A stretch of DNA of 24,330 nt. Source: a virus. How positions within the stretch are numbered: position 1 is the first letter of the stretch; each line of letters begins with the position of its first letter. The stretch is from positions 1 to 24,330 of IMG/VR virus record IMGVR_UViG_3300017971_000751, one strand, 5' to 3'. Positions 1 to 5,680 of the stretch are shown piece by piece. A program made the translations under genes and the position numbers. Below the pieces are notes generated by a model. That model was not told the DNA's origin. It did no database searches and saw nothing but the letters and a program-made list of their open reading frames with translations.

Positions 1-55
1 CTTTATTCGGAGTCGTTGCCGGCCGGCAGGCTCGCTCGTTTCGACCGCGGGTCGG

Positions 56-1060
56 TTAGTCGATCAACTGCCCCTGCTTCGGCTTCGGTTCAGACAGCCG
101 CTTGACGGTCGCCTCGTAGCAACTGTCCACCCAGTCCATGATGGATGGGTCGGCCATGTCAAGGTATTTCTGGTACAACTTCGATTCGGCTGCGGTCGTC
201 TTACACTTGGCGAAGGCATCGACGATCCGCTCTTGCCAGTCCTCCAGCGGCGGGGCGCCGTCCGTGGCATCCTCGGCCGTGGGTCGGTTCGGCTCTTGGT
301 CGGGTGGCTCGGGGGTGGGGTAGGAGTCACCGTCGATCACGTTTACATCTTCGACCGGTTCATCCTCCAACATGGATTCACCGGTCGCAATCTTGTGGAT
401 GTACGCAAACAGTCGCTTCTCGGCCTTGCCGATCACGGCATCGTGTCCCATCCCCTTGTTGACTCGCACCTTGATTCGTTCGTCGTATTTCTTTCCATCG
501 CGTTCCTGCACCAGCAACTCGGCCCGCTGAACTTTGCCGTTTTGCCTCCACGTCGCCCACATCGGAACGGCGGCCGTCCGTTCGTCGATCATCTCAAATC
601 CGCCGTCGTGCCAGTCGAGTTCGGTGATGTCAGGGTTCTCGTCGAGTTGCCGCTTTGCGAACTGCTTGGTGAGGTACATCTTGCCGCCGATGATATTTAC
701 CTCATTGCCGATCAGTCGCGCACCAGCCGCCAGAGCTTGCGCTGTAACGATCTTGATTGCGTCGAGTCCGTATCCCGTCGCACGGGTCTTTGGATCACGC
801 ACCACGCTGTCTTTGTCGGTGAGGAAACCGAGCGGTGTTCCTTGCAGCGACTGAATCGGGAGCAACACATCGTCCGTCAAAGTGTCGAGAAGCCGCCGCA
901 TTAACGCCGCGGTGACCAATAGTTCGGCGGGTTTGTTTCCTTCGGCGCGAGCCATTGCGAGCTGCTCGCGGCCCTCGGTCGCGGTTGCGTGCAGTGTAGT
1001 TATTGCGTTCAGCCCGTCCACGCTCACCAGCGAGTACTTTTCGTCAGTCTGTTTCGCCAT
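56..1060 (-). CDS. RecT-like single-strand annealing protein
   Basis: The 334-residue protein resembles phage RecT-type annealing proteins, which bind single-stranded DNA and pair complementary strands during phage recombination and replication. The most telling stretches are GNEVNIIGGKMYLTK (residues 118-132) and NKGMGHDAVIGKAEKRLFAY (201-220). Both match the core pattern I know from this family (a GNxxNII-G-MY-TK strand and a GMG-DA-IGKA-R helix). Residues from about 232 on are acidic and proline-rich, followed by a helical tail, as in annealing proteins with a variable C-terminus. The ATG overlaps the end of the upstream gene by 17 bases, and GGAG lies about 10 bases before it. No partner exonuclease is visible; the PD-(D/E)XK protein at 4013-4591 is a candidate. 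An ERF- or Rad52-type relative is the main alternative. The family call is from memory of motifs, not from a search. Confidence 0.62.
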   Translation of the reverse strand: MAKQTDEKYSLVSVDGLNAITTLHATATEGREQLAMARAEGNKPAELLVTAALMRRLLDTLTDDVLLPIQSLQGTPLGFLTDKDSVVRDPKTRATGYGLDAIKIVTAQALAAGARLIGNEVNIIGGKMYLTKQFAKRQLDENPDITELDWHDGGFEMIDERTAAVPMWATWRQNGKVQRAELLVQERDGKKYDERIKVRVNKGMGHDAVIGKAEKRLFAYIHKIATGESMLEDEPVEDVNVIDGDSYPTPEPPDQEPNRPTAEDATDGAPPLEDWQERIVDAFAKCKTTAAESKLYQKYLDMADPSIMDWVDSCYEATVKRLSEPKPKQGQLID

Positions 1061-1430
1061 TGTAAATCTTCTCCAAAATTGCTAACGTCTGGATTGTCAA
1101 AAGTCGGTCGTGTTCTGCCTGTGTTTGTGCCTCACGTTCCGCCCGGTTCGCTGCCTCAATAGACACCCAATCCTGCATCCCATCGCCGTTGACTGTGCCT
1201 CTGCCGATCATGCAGGGCCACACAATGCAGAATTCACGGTCGTCGTTTTTGACGCTGACAATTTGCGGATTGTGCGGCTTGATCCACAGCACGAGCCGCG
1301 GCGGGTCTGGTACTGCGGCAATCACCGTGGCGAATTGGCCGGCGTCCAGGGCCATCTCGCCGGCTACGTCGTAGACGCGGTGCAGGCCGTGAATTACGGT
1401 TCCGGCGGGGAAGTAATCGGATGCGGTCAT
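1044..1430 (-). CDS. hypothetical early protein, coiled-coil C-terminus
   Basis: I do not recognise this 128-residue protein. The first 85 residues look like a small mixed alpha/beta domain (FPAGTVIHGLHRVYDVAGEM, then WIKPHNPQIVSVKNDD and EFCIVWPCMIGRG). Residues about 92-125 form a charged helix (NRAEREAQTQAEHDRLLTIQ). The start is well fixed: ATG overlaps the stop of the preceding gene as ATGA (1427-1430), and the end overlaps the RecT-like gene by 17 bases. The protein is therefore translated within the same short operon of zinc-ribbon protein, two unknowns and RecT-like protein. A role accessory to recombination or replication is inferred from position only. Confidence 0.75.
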   Translation of the reverse strand: MTASDYFPAGTVIHGLHRVYDVAGEMALDAGQFATVIAAVPDPPRLVLWIKPHNPQIVSVKNDDREFCIVWPCMIGRGTVNGDGMQDWVSIEAANRAEREAQTQAEHDRLLTIQTLAILEKIYNGETD

Positions 1431-1684
1431 AGCAAATCCCCCAACGCCTCGCGGGCTAACTTCGCTTGATACTCCTGCCCAGTCCGGTAACCTTGCATGT
1501 ATTCCAGGCTCGGCCCGCTGAACGTGTTCCGGTTCTGGTCAATGTCTCGCAGTCCATCACGCAGCCGCGTCATCGGCTCGTAATTGTCCGCCACCCAATC
1601 GGCACCGAGCCACTCGACTGCCTCGGTAAACTGCCGAACGCAAGCGTCGTGATGTTCGGCCCAGAGGTCCGGTTCCTCAGTCAT
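1427..1684 (-). CDS. small acidic hypothetical protein
   Basis: The 85-residue protein is rich in acidic and aromatic residues (EEPDLWAEHHDACVRQF, EWLGADWVADNYEPM) and is probably all-helical. I know no family for it. I chose the ATG at 1684 because it overlaps the stop of the zinc-ribbon gene by eight bases (ATGACTGA); the longer reading to 1855 would bury itself in that gene. Its own stop overlaps the next start as ATGA. The C-terminal segment YRTGQEYQAKLAREALGDLL is an amphipathic helix. Function unknown. Confidence 0.72.
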   Translation of the reverse strand: MTEEPDLWAEHHDACVRQFTEAVEWLGADWVADNYEPMTRLRDGLRDIDQNRNTFSGPSLEYMQGYRTGQEYQAKLAREALGDLL

Positions 1685-1895
1685 ATCGAAACTCCAGTGA
1701 GTCGTTCGGCGGGTTGTCCATTTCCGGCAACGGTCGCCGCGCCCGCAAGATGATGCGGGTCTGGCAGCTTGGACAAACCCAGCGATCGCCCATCCAGTAG
1801 GTAGAGTCGAATCCGTCAGCAACCGGGTCGTGTACCACCACGCTGTTCTGTTCAACTTGCATCAGCCGCCGGCAAGGAACGCAGATAGGCTCCAT
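1677..1895 (-). CDS. small zinc-ribbon protein
   Basis: The 72-residue protein has two CxxC knuckles, C5-VP-C8 and C41-PS-C44, separated by 32 residues, the arrangement of a four-cysteine zinc ribbon. Such micro-proteins are common in phage early regions as nucleic-acid- or protein-binding adaptors, but nothing here identifies a target. The start ATG at 1895 is chosen for its strong GGAGGTG ribosome binding site; a longer upstream start would run through a T6 tract. It is the first gene after a 330-base stretch without a confident gene, so it may open the operon that ends with the RecT-like gene. The U-tract and hairpin directly upstream are described separately. Confidence 0.75.
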   Translation of the reverse strand: MEPICVPCRRLMQVEQNSVVVHDPVADGFDSTYWMGDRWVCPSCQTRIILRARRPLPEMDNPPNDSLEFRYD

Positions 1896-2225
1896 AATTT
1901 CACCTCCAAAAAATCCCACCCCGCCGCAACCGTGCGGGTCCGTGCCCGGACAACATTACGCCGTTTCGGGGCCGGGGTGGGTAAATGTGCATTAAGGACG
2001 GCAGCGGTTTAGGTCGTCCGTAGTTCCGTGCGCCACTGCTTTCGCTTTTGGTCGTGGCCGCCTTGTCGCTGCCGCCGCAAGTGCCCGCGCCGACTGTTAA
2101 GCCGGACGCGGGCTGCCACTGAACCTCGGCGGCTCGACCCGAGTCATCGCCGCCGGGCGCCGGGCCAGCTACGAGCCGGCCGCAGCCGTTGCCAATTTGC
2201 TGCCCGCTCCAGCCGAGCGGCAATG
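1896..2225 (-). other. 330-base stretch without a confident gene
   Basis: Between the stop of the 164-residue gene and the zinc-ribbon gene I see no convincing coding sequence. One minus-strand frame is open from a TTG at 2223 to 1900 (107 codons), but it has no ribosome binding site, is glycine-, proline- and arginine-rich, and its last codons run through the hairpin and T6 tract. It could be a decayed gene or a leader. Its left third holds the structured hairpin at 1908-1981. No clear TTGACA/TATAAT pair is visible. A small RNA or long regulatory leader is possible. Confidence 0.4.
1908..1981 (-). terminator. terminator-like hairpin and T6 abutting the ribosome binding site
   Basis: On the transcribed strand a nine-base stem (CCCACCCCG at 1981-1973, CGGGGTGGG at 1923-1915) encloses a 49-base loop. 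The loop holds a smaller hairpin (GTCCG/CGGAC, arms at 1938-1942 and 1947-1951). The outer stem is followed, after GA, by six T (1913-1908). GGAGGTG and the ATG of the zinc-ribbon gene come next. The long loop makes a simple intrinsic terminator less certain; a branched RNA is possible. It repeats the U-tract-then-GGAGG layout seen before the methyltransferase gene. Confidence 0.45.
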
Positions 2226-2720
2226 TCAGTCAGTAAGCGCCTCTACACCAGATCGCAACCCCTTGCCGTCCATGACCGCCATCGGTGCAAAACCGCCACG
2301 ACACACTCGAAGCCAACCGTCGTAGCTGGCAGTTTGGCTTGCGAAGGCACTCGCGCCGTTATTAGTGAGCCACCGCGCCAACTCTTCCGGCGTGGCGAAC
2401 ACTGGCGAAATTGGGGTGCCTTCGGTGCAGGTTTCGTACATCTGGTAGTGGGTCCGTTCTTCCTCTGGCCAATCGGGCATGTAGTCAGCCTCAACAGGCC
2501 GCTCGCCAGTCCATTTAGCGTAGGTGGTTACCTCTTCGCTGCCGTCCAAGGGCTTCCAACCGCCGTCGTAATCATCGCGGAAGCCTTCCTTCCACTTCTG
2601 GTTGCCTGCGTCCCATTCGGCGGCGGCTGTCGAGAACGAATCGCCGAATAAGGGAATGTAGCTGTCGTTAACCTTGGGGTGTTCCCAGTCGGCTGGTACT
2701 CGTCGAACTTCACGTCCCAT
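2226..2720 (-). CDS. conserved phage protein (REVRRVP/MPDWPEEERTHYQMYE type)
   Basis: The 164-residue protein begins GREVRRVPADWEHPK and contains YMPDWPEEERTHYQMYETCT and SPVFATPEELARWLTNN. This motif set recurs, to my knowledge, in many phages of unrelated hosts, always without a known function. Tryptophan and acidic residues are abundant; there is no signal peptide or membrane segment. I chose the ATG at 2720 because GGAG lies eight bases before it and the family starts with M-x-REVRR; the open frame continues to 2894 but that part has no resemblance to the family. The 94-base leader can fold a seven-base hairpin (arms 2759-2765 and 2786-2792) without a T-tract. It is the last gene before the 330-base gap. 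Confidence 0.75.
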   Translation of the reverse strand: MGREVRRVPADWEHPKVNDSYIPLFGDSFSTAAAEWDAGNQKWKEGFRDDYDGGWKPLDGSEEVTTYAKWTGERPVEADYMPDWPEEERTHYQMYETCTEGTPISPVFATPEELARWLTNNGASAFASQTASYDGWLRVCRGGFAPMAVMDGKGLRSGVEALTD

Positions 2721-2814
2721 CGTCACATCTCCTGTGTGCCCCTGGTGCCCGCTCCCTCCCTCACCAAACCGTTGGCAAGCGACAGGGTGAGGTCGGGGCC
2801 GGACACCACGCCGG

Positions 2815-2928
2815 CTATCGGGAGCTATTCTCAGCCAACTGGTAAATCCACCAAGCTGCGCTGCAATAACGGATGATGCCAATAGATATGGCAAGTATCG
2901 AAACGGCGATTAAAGCGGCAAGTTTCAT
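2815..2928 (-). CDS. 37-residue membrane micro-protein, copy 2
   Basis: The protein starts MKLAALIAVSILAISIGIIR, a single hydrophobic segment (residues 2-19), followed by R20, YC, AWWIYQLA and a short polar tail ENSSR. The first 32 residues match the 34-residue protein at 9701-9805 at 28 positions. The DNA differs at roughly 16 of 95 positions, mostly at codon third bases, so both copies look maintained by selection. I chose the ATG at 2928 because the homology begins exactly there; the GGGAG of the repeated leader lies a little far upstream (about 11 bases). A holin-like, superinfection-exclusion or membrane-anchor role is possible, but none is shown. Confidence 0.72.
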   Translation of the reverse strand: MKLAALIAVSILAISIGIIRYCSAAWWIYQLAENSSR

Positions 2929-2936
2929 GGTCCCGT

Positions 2937-2978
2937 GTCTCCCGTAAGGTGGTGTAGATGCCCCGTGGTGGTCAGTTG
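2937..2978 (-). repeat. intergenic leader repeat, copy A
   Basis: Together with 3266-3316 this forms a degenerate direct repeat. Shared blocks, read on the plus strand, are GTCTCCCGT, GGTGGTGT, GATGCCCCGTGG and GGT(C/T)AGTTG. On the transcribed strand it spans the last codon (AAC) and stop of the upstream gene, an ACCACC-rich spacer, and the ACGGGAGAC ribosome binding site of the next gene. Confidence 0.7.
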
Positions 2979-3259
2979 ATTTCCAGTGCCCCGATTTCGT
3001 TTGAGTAATCAACGATCACTGCGGCGGCTTGGCCTGCGTATATCTCGCAGTAAGCGCCTTTTAGCGATCCTGAAACGATTCGACTACCCTGACAATCTTC
3101 GACGCTATCAAAAACAAATGAGAACTTTTGTCGCTTTACCTTCCGCTTTCCGGTGGCACTCGTAATGTCTACGGAACAGTTCAGAAAATTTCCGTTGAAT
3201 GTGGCCGCAATTCGCTTGGCCCCTAATCGAGAAATCAGTTCTTGTTGGAAGTTACTCAT
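2972..3259 (-). CDS. hypothetical early protein
   Basis: This 95-residue protein is not recognised. It appears to be a small beta-rich domain: IAATFNGNFLNCSVDITSA, a basic turn GKRKVKRQK, FSFVFDSVEDC, GAYCEIYAGQAAAVIVDYS. Four cysteines are present but not spaced like a zinc site. The ATG at 3259 follows the leader repeat at 3266-3316 with ACGGGAGACGAAACG directly before it, which supports the start. It belongs to the array of small genes downstream of the promoter at 3658-3685. Function unknown. Confidence 0.72.
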   Translation of the reverse strand: MSNFQQELISRLGAKRIAATFNGNFLNCSVDITSATGKRKVKRQKFSFVFDSVEDCQGSRIVSGSLKGAYCEIYAGQAAAVIVDYSNEIGALEIN

Positions 3260-3265
3260 CGTTTC

Positions 3266-3316
3266 GTCTCCCGTTGGTGGTGGTGTCGCCCCGGATGCCC
3301 CGTGGGTGGTTAGTTG
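3266..3316 (-). repeat. intergenic leader repeat, copy B
   Basis: Partner of 2937-2978: the same order of conserved blocks, with about nine extra bases in the middle. The upstream gene again ends with AAC plus a stop, and the downstream gene again starts just after GGGAG. A shorter relative (ACACCACCAACGGGAGC, about 3617-3638) precedes the ATG at 3615. Confidence 0.7.
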
Positions 3317-3615
3317 CCGAAAAATCCCATGTCAACCAGCCGATCCTCGGTCTGCCGGCTGCGAGCCTCGATGTCCGCGAGGCGGTCGGCTGCTGACAGG
3401 ACGTGCCATTCATCGCGGTGAAGCGCCTTGGCCGTCGCTCGCTTCGTCGTGATCTCCGCCTCTCGCGTCTCGATTCGGTCGCCAACGAGAATCGCATACG
3501 CTTTCGGCTCGTGTCCTTGCCGCTTCCACGTCACGGCCACGTCGGCGACTTCCGCCGCGCTGTTGCTTTGGTAACTGCGGTTTCCGTTTGCGTTCACTTC
3601 GTACTTCTTGGTCAT
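3310..3615 (-). CDS. hypothetical early protein
   Basis: The 101-residue protein starts TKKYEVNANGNRSYQSNS and ends with a helical, charged segment (LSAADRLADIEARSRQTEDR) and DMGFFGN. I know no family. The frame stays open to an ATG at 3651, but the promoter at 3658-3685 places the predicted transcript start almost exactly there. I therefore prefer the ATG at 3615, which has GGGAG seven bases upstream within a leader shared with neighbouring genes. A leaderless start at 3651 would add 12 residues. It is the first gene of the promoter-3685 operon. Confidence 0.7.
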   Translation of the reverse strand: MTKKYEVNANGNRSYQSNSAAEVADVAVTWKRQGHEPKAYAILVGDRIETREAEITTKRATAKALHRDEWHVLSAADRLADIEARSRQTEDRLVDMGFFGN

Positions 3616-3657
3616 CGTCTCGCTCCCGTTGGTGGTGTGTGGTGTTGTCATGTCCTT

Positions 3658-3685
3658 ATTGTATACGCACGGTTGATAGTGTCAA
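3658..3685 (-). promoter_or_regulatory. strong sigma-70-type promoter
   Basis: The transcribed strand reads TTGACA (3685-3680), a 16-base spacer, then TACAAT (3663-3658): six of six and five of six consensus bases. The predicted transcript start is near 3651. It should drive the small-gene array from 3615 leftward, possibly to the RecT-like gene. Confidence 0.75.
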
Positions 3686-3687
3686 CC
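3671..3687. promoter_or_regulatory. operator-like inverted repeat over the -35 box
   Basis: GGTTGATAGTGTCAACC is a perfect six-base inverted repeat (GGTTGA/TCAACC) with a five-base centre. It covers the -35 hexamer, so a bound dimeric regulator would block the promoter. The left half (GGTTGACAC on the transcribed strand) recurs at the promoter upstream of the helix-turn-helix gene. Confidence 0.5.
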
Positions 3688-3705
3688 GCATAAGGGTGTT
3701 TTCCG

Positions 3706-3723
3706 CTCGGATTTCTCGGATTT
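3706..3723. repeat. tandem 9-base direct repeat upstream of promoter
   Basis: CTCGGATTT occurs twice, immediately adjacent. It ends about 20 bases upstream of the -35 box of the promoter at 3658-3685, a usual place for an activator or repressor site. The helix-turn-helix gene at 3757-3969 lies next to it. Confidence 0.45.
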
Positions 3724-3756
3724 GGGGAAATACCTAAACGTAGACGGTGTAAACAG

Positions 3757-3969
3757 TTACGCAGAACCCGCAACCGGCTGCGGAAGTTTTCCGAATTTTT
3801 CCGACCAGCGCACCACCCGAGACAGCCGAACCAGCCGGATTCCGGGGATGCCGTCCCACGTATCCACGTCCCCGCGCTGGATGGCTCGGTTGAGCGACTG
3901 CCGCTTCACGTCCACTCGCCGGGCGGCTTCCGATTGCGTCATCAAGTCGTCAGGAATTCGTCGAGACAT
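3757..3969 (-). CDS. small helix-turn-helix DNA-binding protein
   Basis: The 70-residue protein carries a helix-turn-helix of the excisionase/MerR-like kind: MTQSEAARRVDVKRQSLNRA (residues 10-29) followed by QRGDVDTWDGIPGIRLVRLS, the usual wing and strand. This fits a repressor, excisionase-type or phage regulator that binds DNA as a small winged helix. The ATG at 3969 has GGAGG six bases upstream and its own promoter at 3988-4016. The gene sits between two near-consensus promoters that share GGTTGACAC, so it may control both itself and the downstream array; this is an inference. No integrase is nearby to support an excisionase role. Confidence 0.75.
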   Translation of the reverse strand: MSRRIPDDLMTQSEAARRVDVKRQSLNRAIQRGDVDTWDGIPGIRLVRLSRVVRWSEKFGKLPQPVAGSA

Positions 3970-3987
3970 AGATAACCTCCACCCGTG

Positions 3988-4016
3988 ATTGTAGCCGGGG
4001 GTGGGTACGGTGTCAA
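3988..4016 (-). promoter_or_regulatory. strong sigma-70-type promoter of the HTH gene
   Basis: TTGACA (4016-4011), a 17-base spacer, then TACAAT (3993-3988). The predicted start is near 3981, directly before the GGAGG of the helix-turn-helix gene, so the leader is only about 12 bases. The TGA stop of the nuclease gene (4013-4015) lies inside the -35 hexamer. Confidence 0.75.
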
Positions 4017-4591
4017 CCTTGGTCGGCGTCTACGCTAAACAACTCTTGCTGGCAGATAAATAGTCGATCCGTGCCGCTGTAGAATAAAGGATGGAATAAT
4101 TTGCGATTCCAGTACCATACGTTGACCATCTTTTTACGACCGCCAACATAGCTCGGCCCGATGCTCTCGTAATGTGATGCGTCGTGTAACTTGCGCACAT
4201 CGGCACTCACCCATTCTTCCCGCCGGTTGGTGTTGCCGCAACGGTTTCCGCCGTGGTCGTGGATCGTGTAATAAACGGCTTGCGTCGTTTCGTAGGCGAA
4301 GTCAATGAGCGCCTGCAGCCGGTATTCTTCTAGCCCGTATGACCCATACTTCGTCACCGTCTTGTGTTTGATTTCGTGGTGTTCGCCTGGTGCCGACCAA
4401 ATCGTGATATCCGGCAGTGTGAACAGGTTCCATTTATCCTCGCGTATAGAGTACGCCTGCGCGGATGCTTCGCGGCCGATCTGGTGCGGGGTCAGCATCA
4501 CGCCAGTATCCGCCATCATCTTGCAAAACTCGCGCTCCCAGAATTCGCCCAACTTACGATCACCGTTTACGTCGCCGCAATGATCGGTCAT
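4013..4591 (-). CDS. PD-(D/E)XK nuclease-like protein
   Basis: The 192-residue protein shows a plausible PD-(D/E)XK nuclease core: an N-terminal helix GEFWEREFCKMMAD (15-28, with E16 and E19), then LPD61-ITIW, then H-E73-I-K75, followed by a helix with Q93 (YRLQALIDF). This spacing of D, ExK and a trailing helix is typical of restriction-type or resolvase-type nucleases and predicts metal-dependent DNA cleavage. The C-terminal half, with many H, N and W residues, is unassigned. I chose the ATG at 4591 because it overlaps the methyltransferase stop as ATGA; an upstream ATG at 4606 is possible. Coupling to the adenine methyltransferase suggests either a restriction-modification-like pair or a repair/recombination nuclease. 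The family call is from motifs only. Confidence 0.6.
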   Translation of the reverse strand: MTDHCGDVNGDRKLGEFWEREFCKMMADTGVMLTPHQIGREASAQAYSIREDKWNLFTLPDITIWSAPGEHHEIKHKTVTKYGSYGLEEYRLQALIDFAYETTQAVYYTIHDHGGNRCGNTNRREEWVSADVRKLHDASHYESIGPSYVGGRKKMVNVWYWNRKLFHPLFYSGTDRLFICQQELFSVDADQG

Positions 4592-5550
4592 ACTTCGTTT
4601 CCCCATACTTGCCAGCCGCGCCGCTTTGTGCGGGCAAACATTTCAAGCCGCTCGCTGGCCTTCGCTGGCGTCATGGATTCAACCAACTCGTAGAACTCGG
4701 CCGGCTTCTCTGAGTGCTTGCCGCGTTTCCAGTTGAACCACGTTCTATCACAGATTTGTTTTTCCTTGAGCGACCCGCGGCGGGCGTACAGAATAAACTC
4801 GGTCGTCAGTCGGTAAGCGTCCCCGAGTCCCACGCCCCGCGGTGTCTTTGCCCAGACAAGCAACACAGACGGTTTGAATCCCCACGCCCTCGCCACTTGG
4901 TAGGATGCCTCCACGTATTTGTTCGTAGTCCACAGATACAAATGGGCATCGTCGGCAGATCGGTCTTCGACTGGCAACGCCTTGATCTGGTCGAGCCCCA
5001 TCTGTTCGTATGTCAAATGATCGTGCCCACGTTCCCCCGTCCCGTGGAATACATCCGGCCCGGTGTCGAGCCGCCACGGCGGATCGGCTACGATGCAACG
5101 GAACACACCCGCGGGAAGGTCTGGTGTCTCTGGCATCATGCCGAGACGGTTGCGGACAAGGGACACCAGAGCGCGGCGGGACTTTCGCCATTCGTCATCG
5201 GTTAATTCGCAGCCGTCAAAGGCGTGGGATAAGATGCGGAATTCTTCCCGCCGTTGCTTGTCAATAGTGTCCGCGTGCGGACCCTTTTTTCCTCTGCCTC
5301 CAGCCGTCCCAGTCCCAAGCAGTTGCCCTATACGTGCCTCCACTCGCCGTTGTGCCCCCAGCATCGGCCGTTGCAATTCCTTGTCTCGCAGATACTTCTC
5401 CAGCGCCGCCGCCCGCAGTCGGTATTCATCGAGCGTTTCCACGTCGTCTATCTCGGCAACGTGTAACGCGATTTGCTGCTCGATGTCTTGGACCACGGCG
5501 ATTGACACTTTGGCGCCGACTTTCGGCACAACCGGCAAGTTAGCGGCCAT
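4588..5550 (-). CDS. MT-A70 family adenine-N6 DNA methyltransferase
   Basis: The 320-residue protein contains CIVADPPWRLDTG with the catalytic DPPW at residues 156-159, then HLYLWTTNKY and the FKPSVLLVWAKTPRG and TTEFILYARRG blocks of MT-A70 methyltransferases, which transfer a methyl group from S-adenosylmethionine to adenine N6. The first 140 residues are helical and charged and probably bind DNA or a partner; such extensions occur in phage and plasmid MT-A70 proteins. I chose the ATG at 5550 because GGAGG sits seven bases upstream. The frame is open in phase to 5646, but that stretch encodes the promoter leader and a terminator hairpin. Its stop overlaps the nuclease start as ATGA. It may protect phage DNA from host restriction or from the neighbouring nuclease. 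Confidence 0.85.
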   Translation of the reverse strand: MAANLPVVPKVGAKVSIAVVQDIEQQIALHVAEIDDVETLDEYRLRAAALEKYLRDKELQRPMLGAQRRVEARIGQLLGTGTAGGRGKKGPHADTIDKQRREEFRILSHAFDGCELTDDEWRKSRRALVSLVRNRLGMMPETPDLPAGVFRCIVADPPWRLDTGPDVFHGTGERGHDHLTYEQMGLDQIKALPVEDRSADDAHLYLWTTNKYVEASYQVARAWGFKPSVLLVWAKTPRGVGLGDAYRLTTEFILYARRGSLKEKQICDRTWFNWKRGKHSEKPAEFYELVESMTPAKASERLEMFARTKRRGWQVWGNEV

Positions 5551-5565
5551 CCCCACACCTCCAAT

Positions 5566-5599
5566 AAAAAACCGCCCGGCTGAGACAGCAACCGGGCGG
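5566..5599 (-). terminator. intrinsic terminator in the methyltransferase leader
   Basis: On the transcribed strand CCGCCCGG (5599-5592), a 12-base loop and CCGGGCGG (5579-5572) form a perfect eight-base GC stem followed by six T (5571-5566). It can end the tail operon transcript. Because GGAGG and the methyltransferase ATG follow within 25 bases, it can also attenuate that gene. Confidence 0.8.
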
Positions 5600-5642
5600 C
5601 GGTGATTACCGGCAATCGTGGATTGTGGGCCTGCTGTCTCAG
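5580..5642 (-). promoter_or_regulatory. attenuator-like pairing between leader 5' end and terminator loop
   Basis: The segment CTGAGACAGCA at 5642-5632 of the leader is perfectly complementary over 11 bases to the loop of the terminator, TGCTGTCTCAG at 5590-5580. Pairing would compete with or lock the terminator hairpin. The upstream copy is also part of an 11-base dyad, TGTCTCAGACA (5635-5645), at the predicted transcript start, so a protein operator is an alternative reading. Confidence 0.5.
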
Positions 5643-5651
5643 ACAACCCCC

Positions 5652-5680
5652 AATCTACCCAGCCGCCCCGGCATTGTCAA
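5652..5680 (-). promoter_or_regulatory. promoter before the methyltransferase leader
   Basis: TTGACA (5680-5675), a 17-base spacer, TAGATT (5657-5652, four of six). The predicted start is near 5645, which places the complementary segment at the very 5' end of the RNA. The site lies between the fibre gene stop (5724) and the terminator. A run of eight G on the plus strand (about 5692-5699) sits just upstream. Confidence 0.6.

Noticed and set aside
1-55. Start of another gene left of the RecT-like gene
   Set aside because: The 55 bases show no ribosome site or start codon context; too short to judge.
233-904. Plus-strand frame of 223 codons opposite the RecT-like gene
   Set aside because: It is the antisense of a motif-bearing gene in GC-rich DNA, has no ribosome site or recognisable domain, and all neighbours are on the minus strand.
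3320-3345. TTGACA at the end of the 101-residue gene as a further promoter
   Set aside because: At the right spacing only TAACCA (two of six) is present, so there is no credible -10 box.
5551-5646. N-terminal extension of the methyltransferase to ATG 5646
   Set aside because: The segment coincides with the promoter start, the 11-base complement and the terminator hairpin, and a strong GGAGG stands before ATG 5550. Leader translation cannot be fully excluded.
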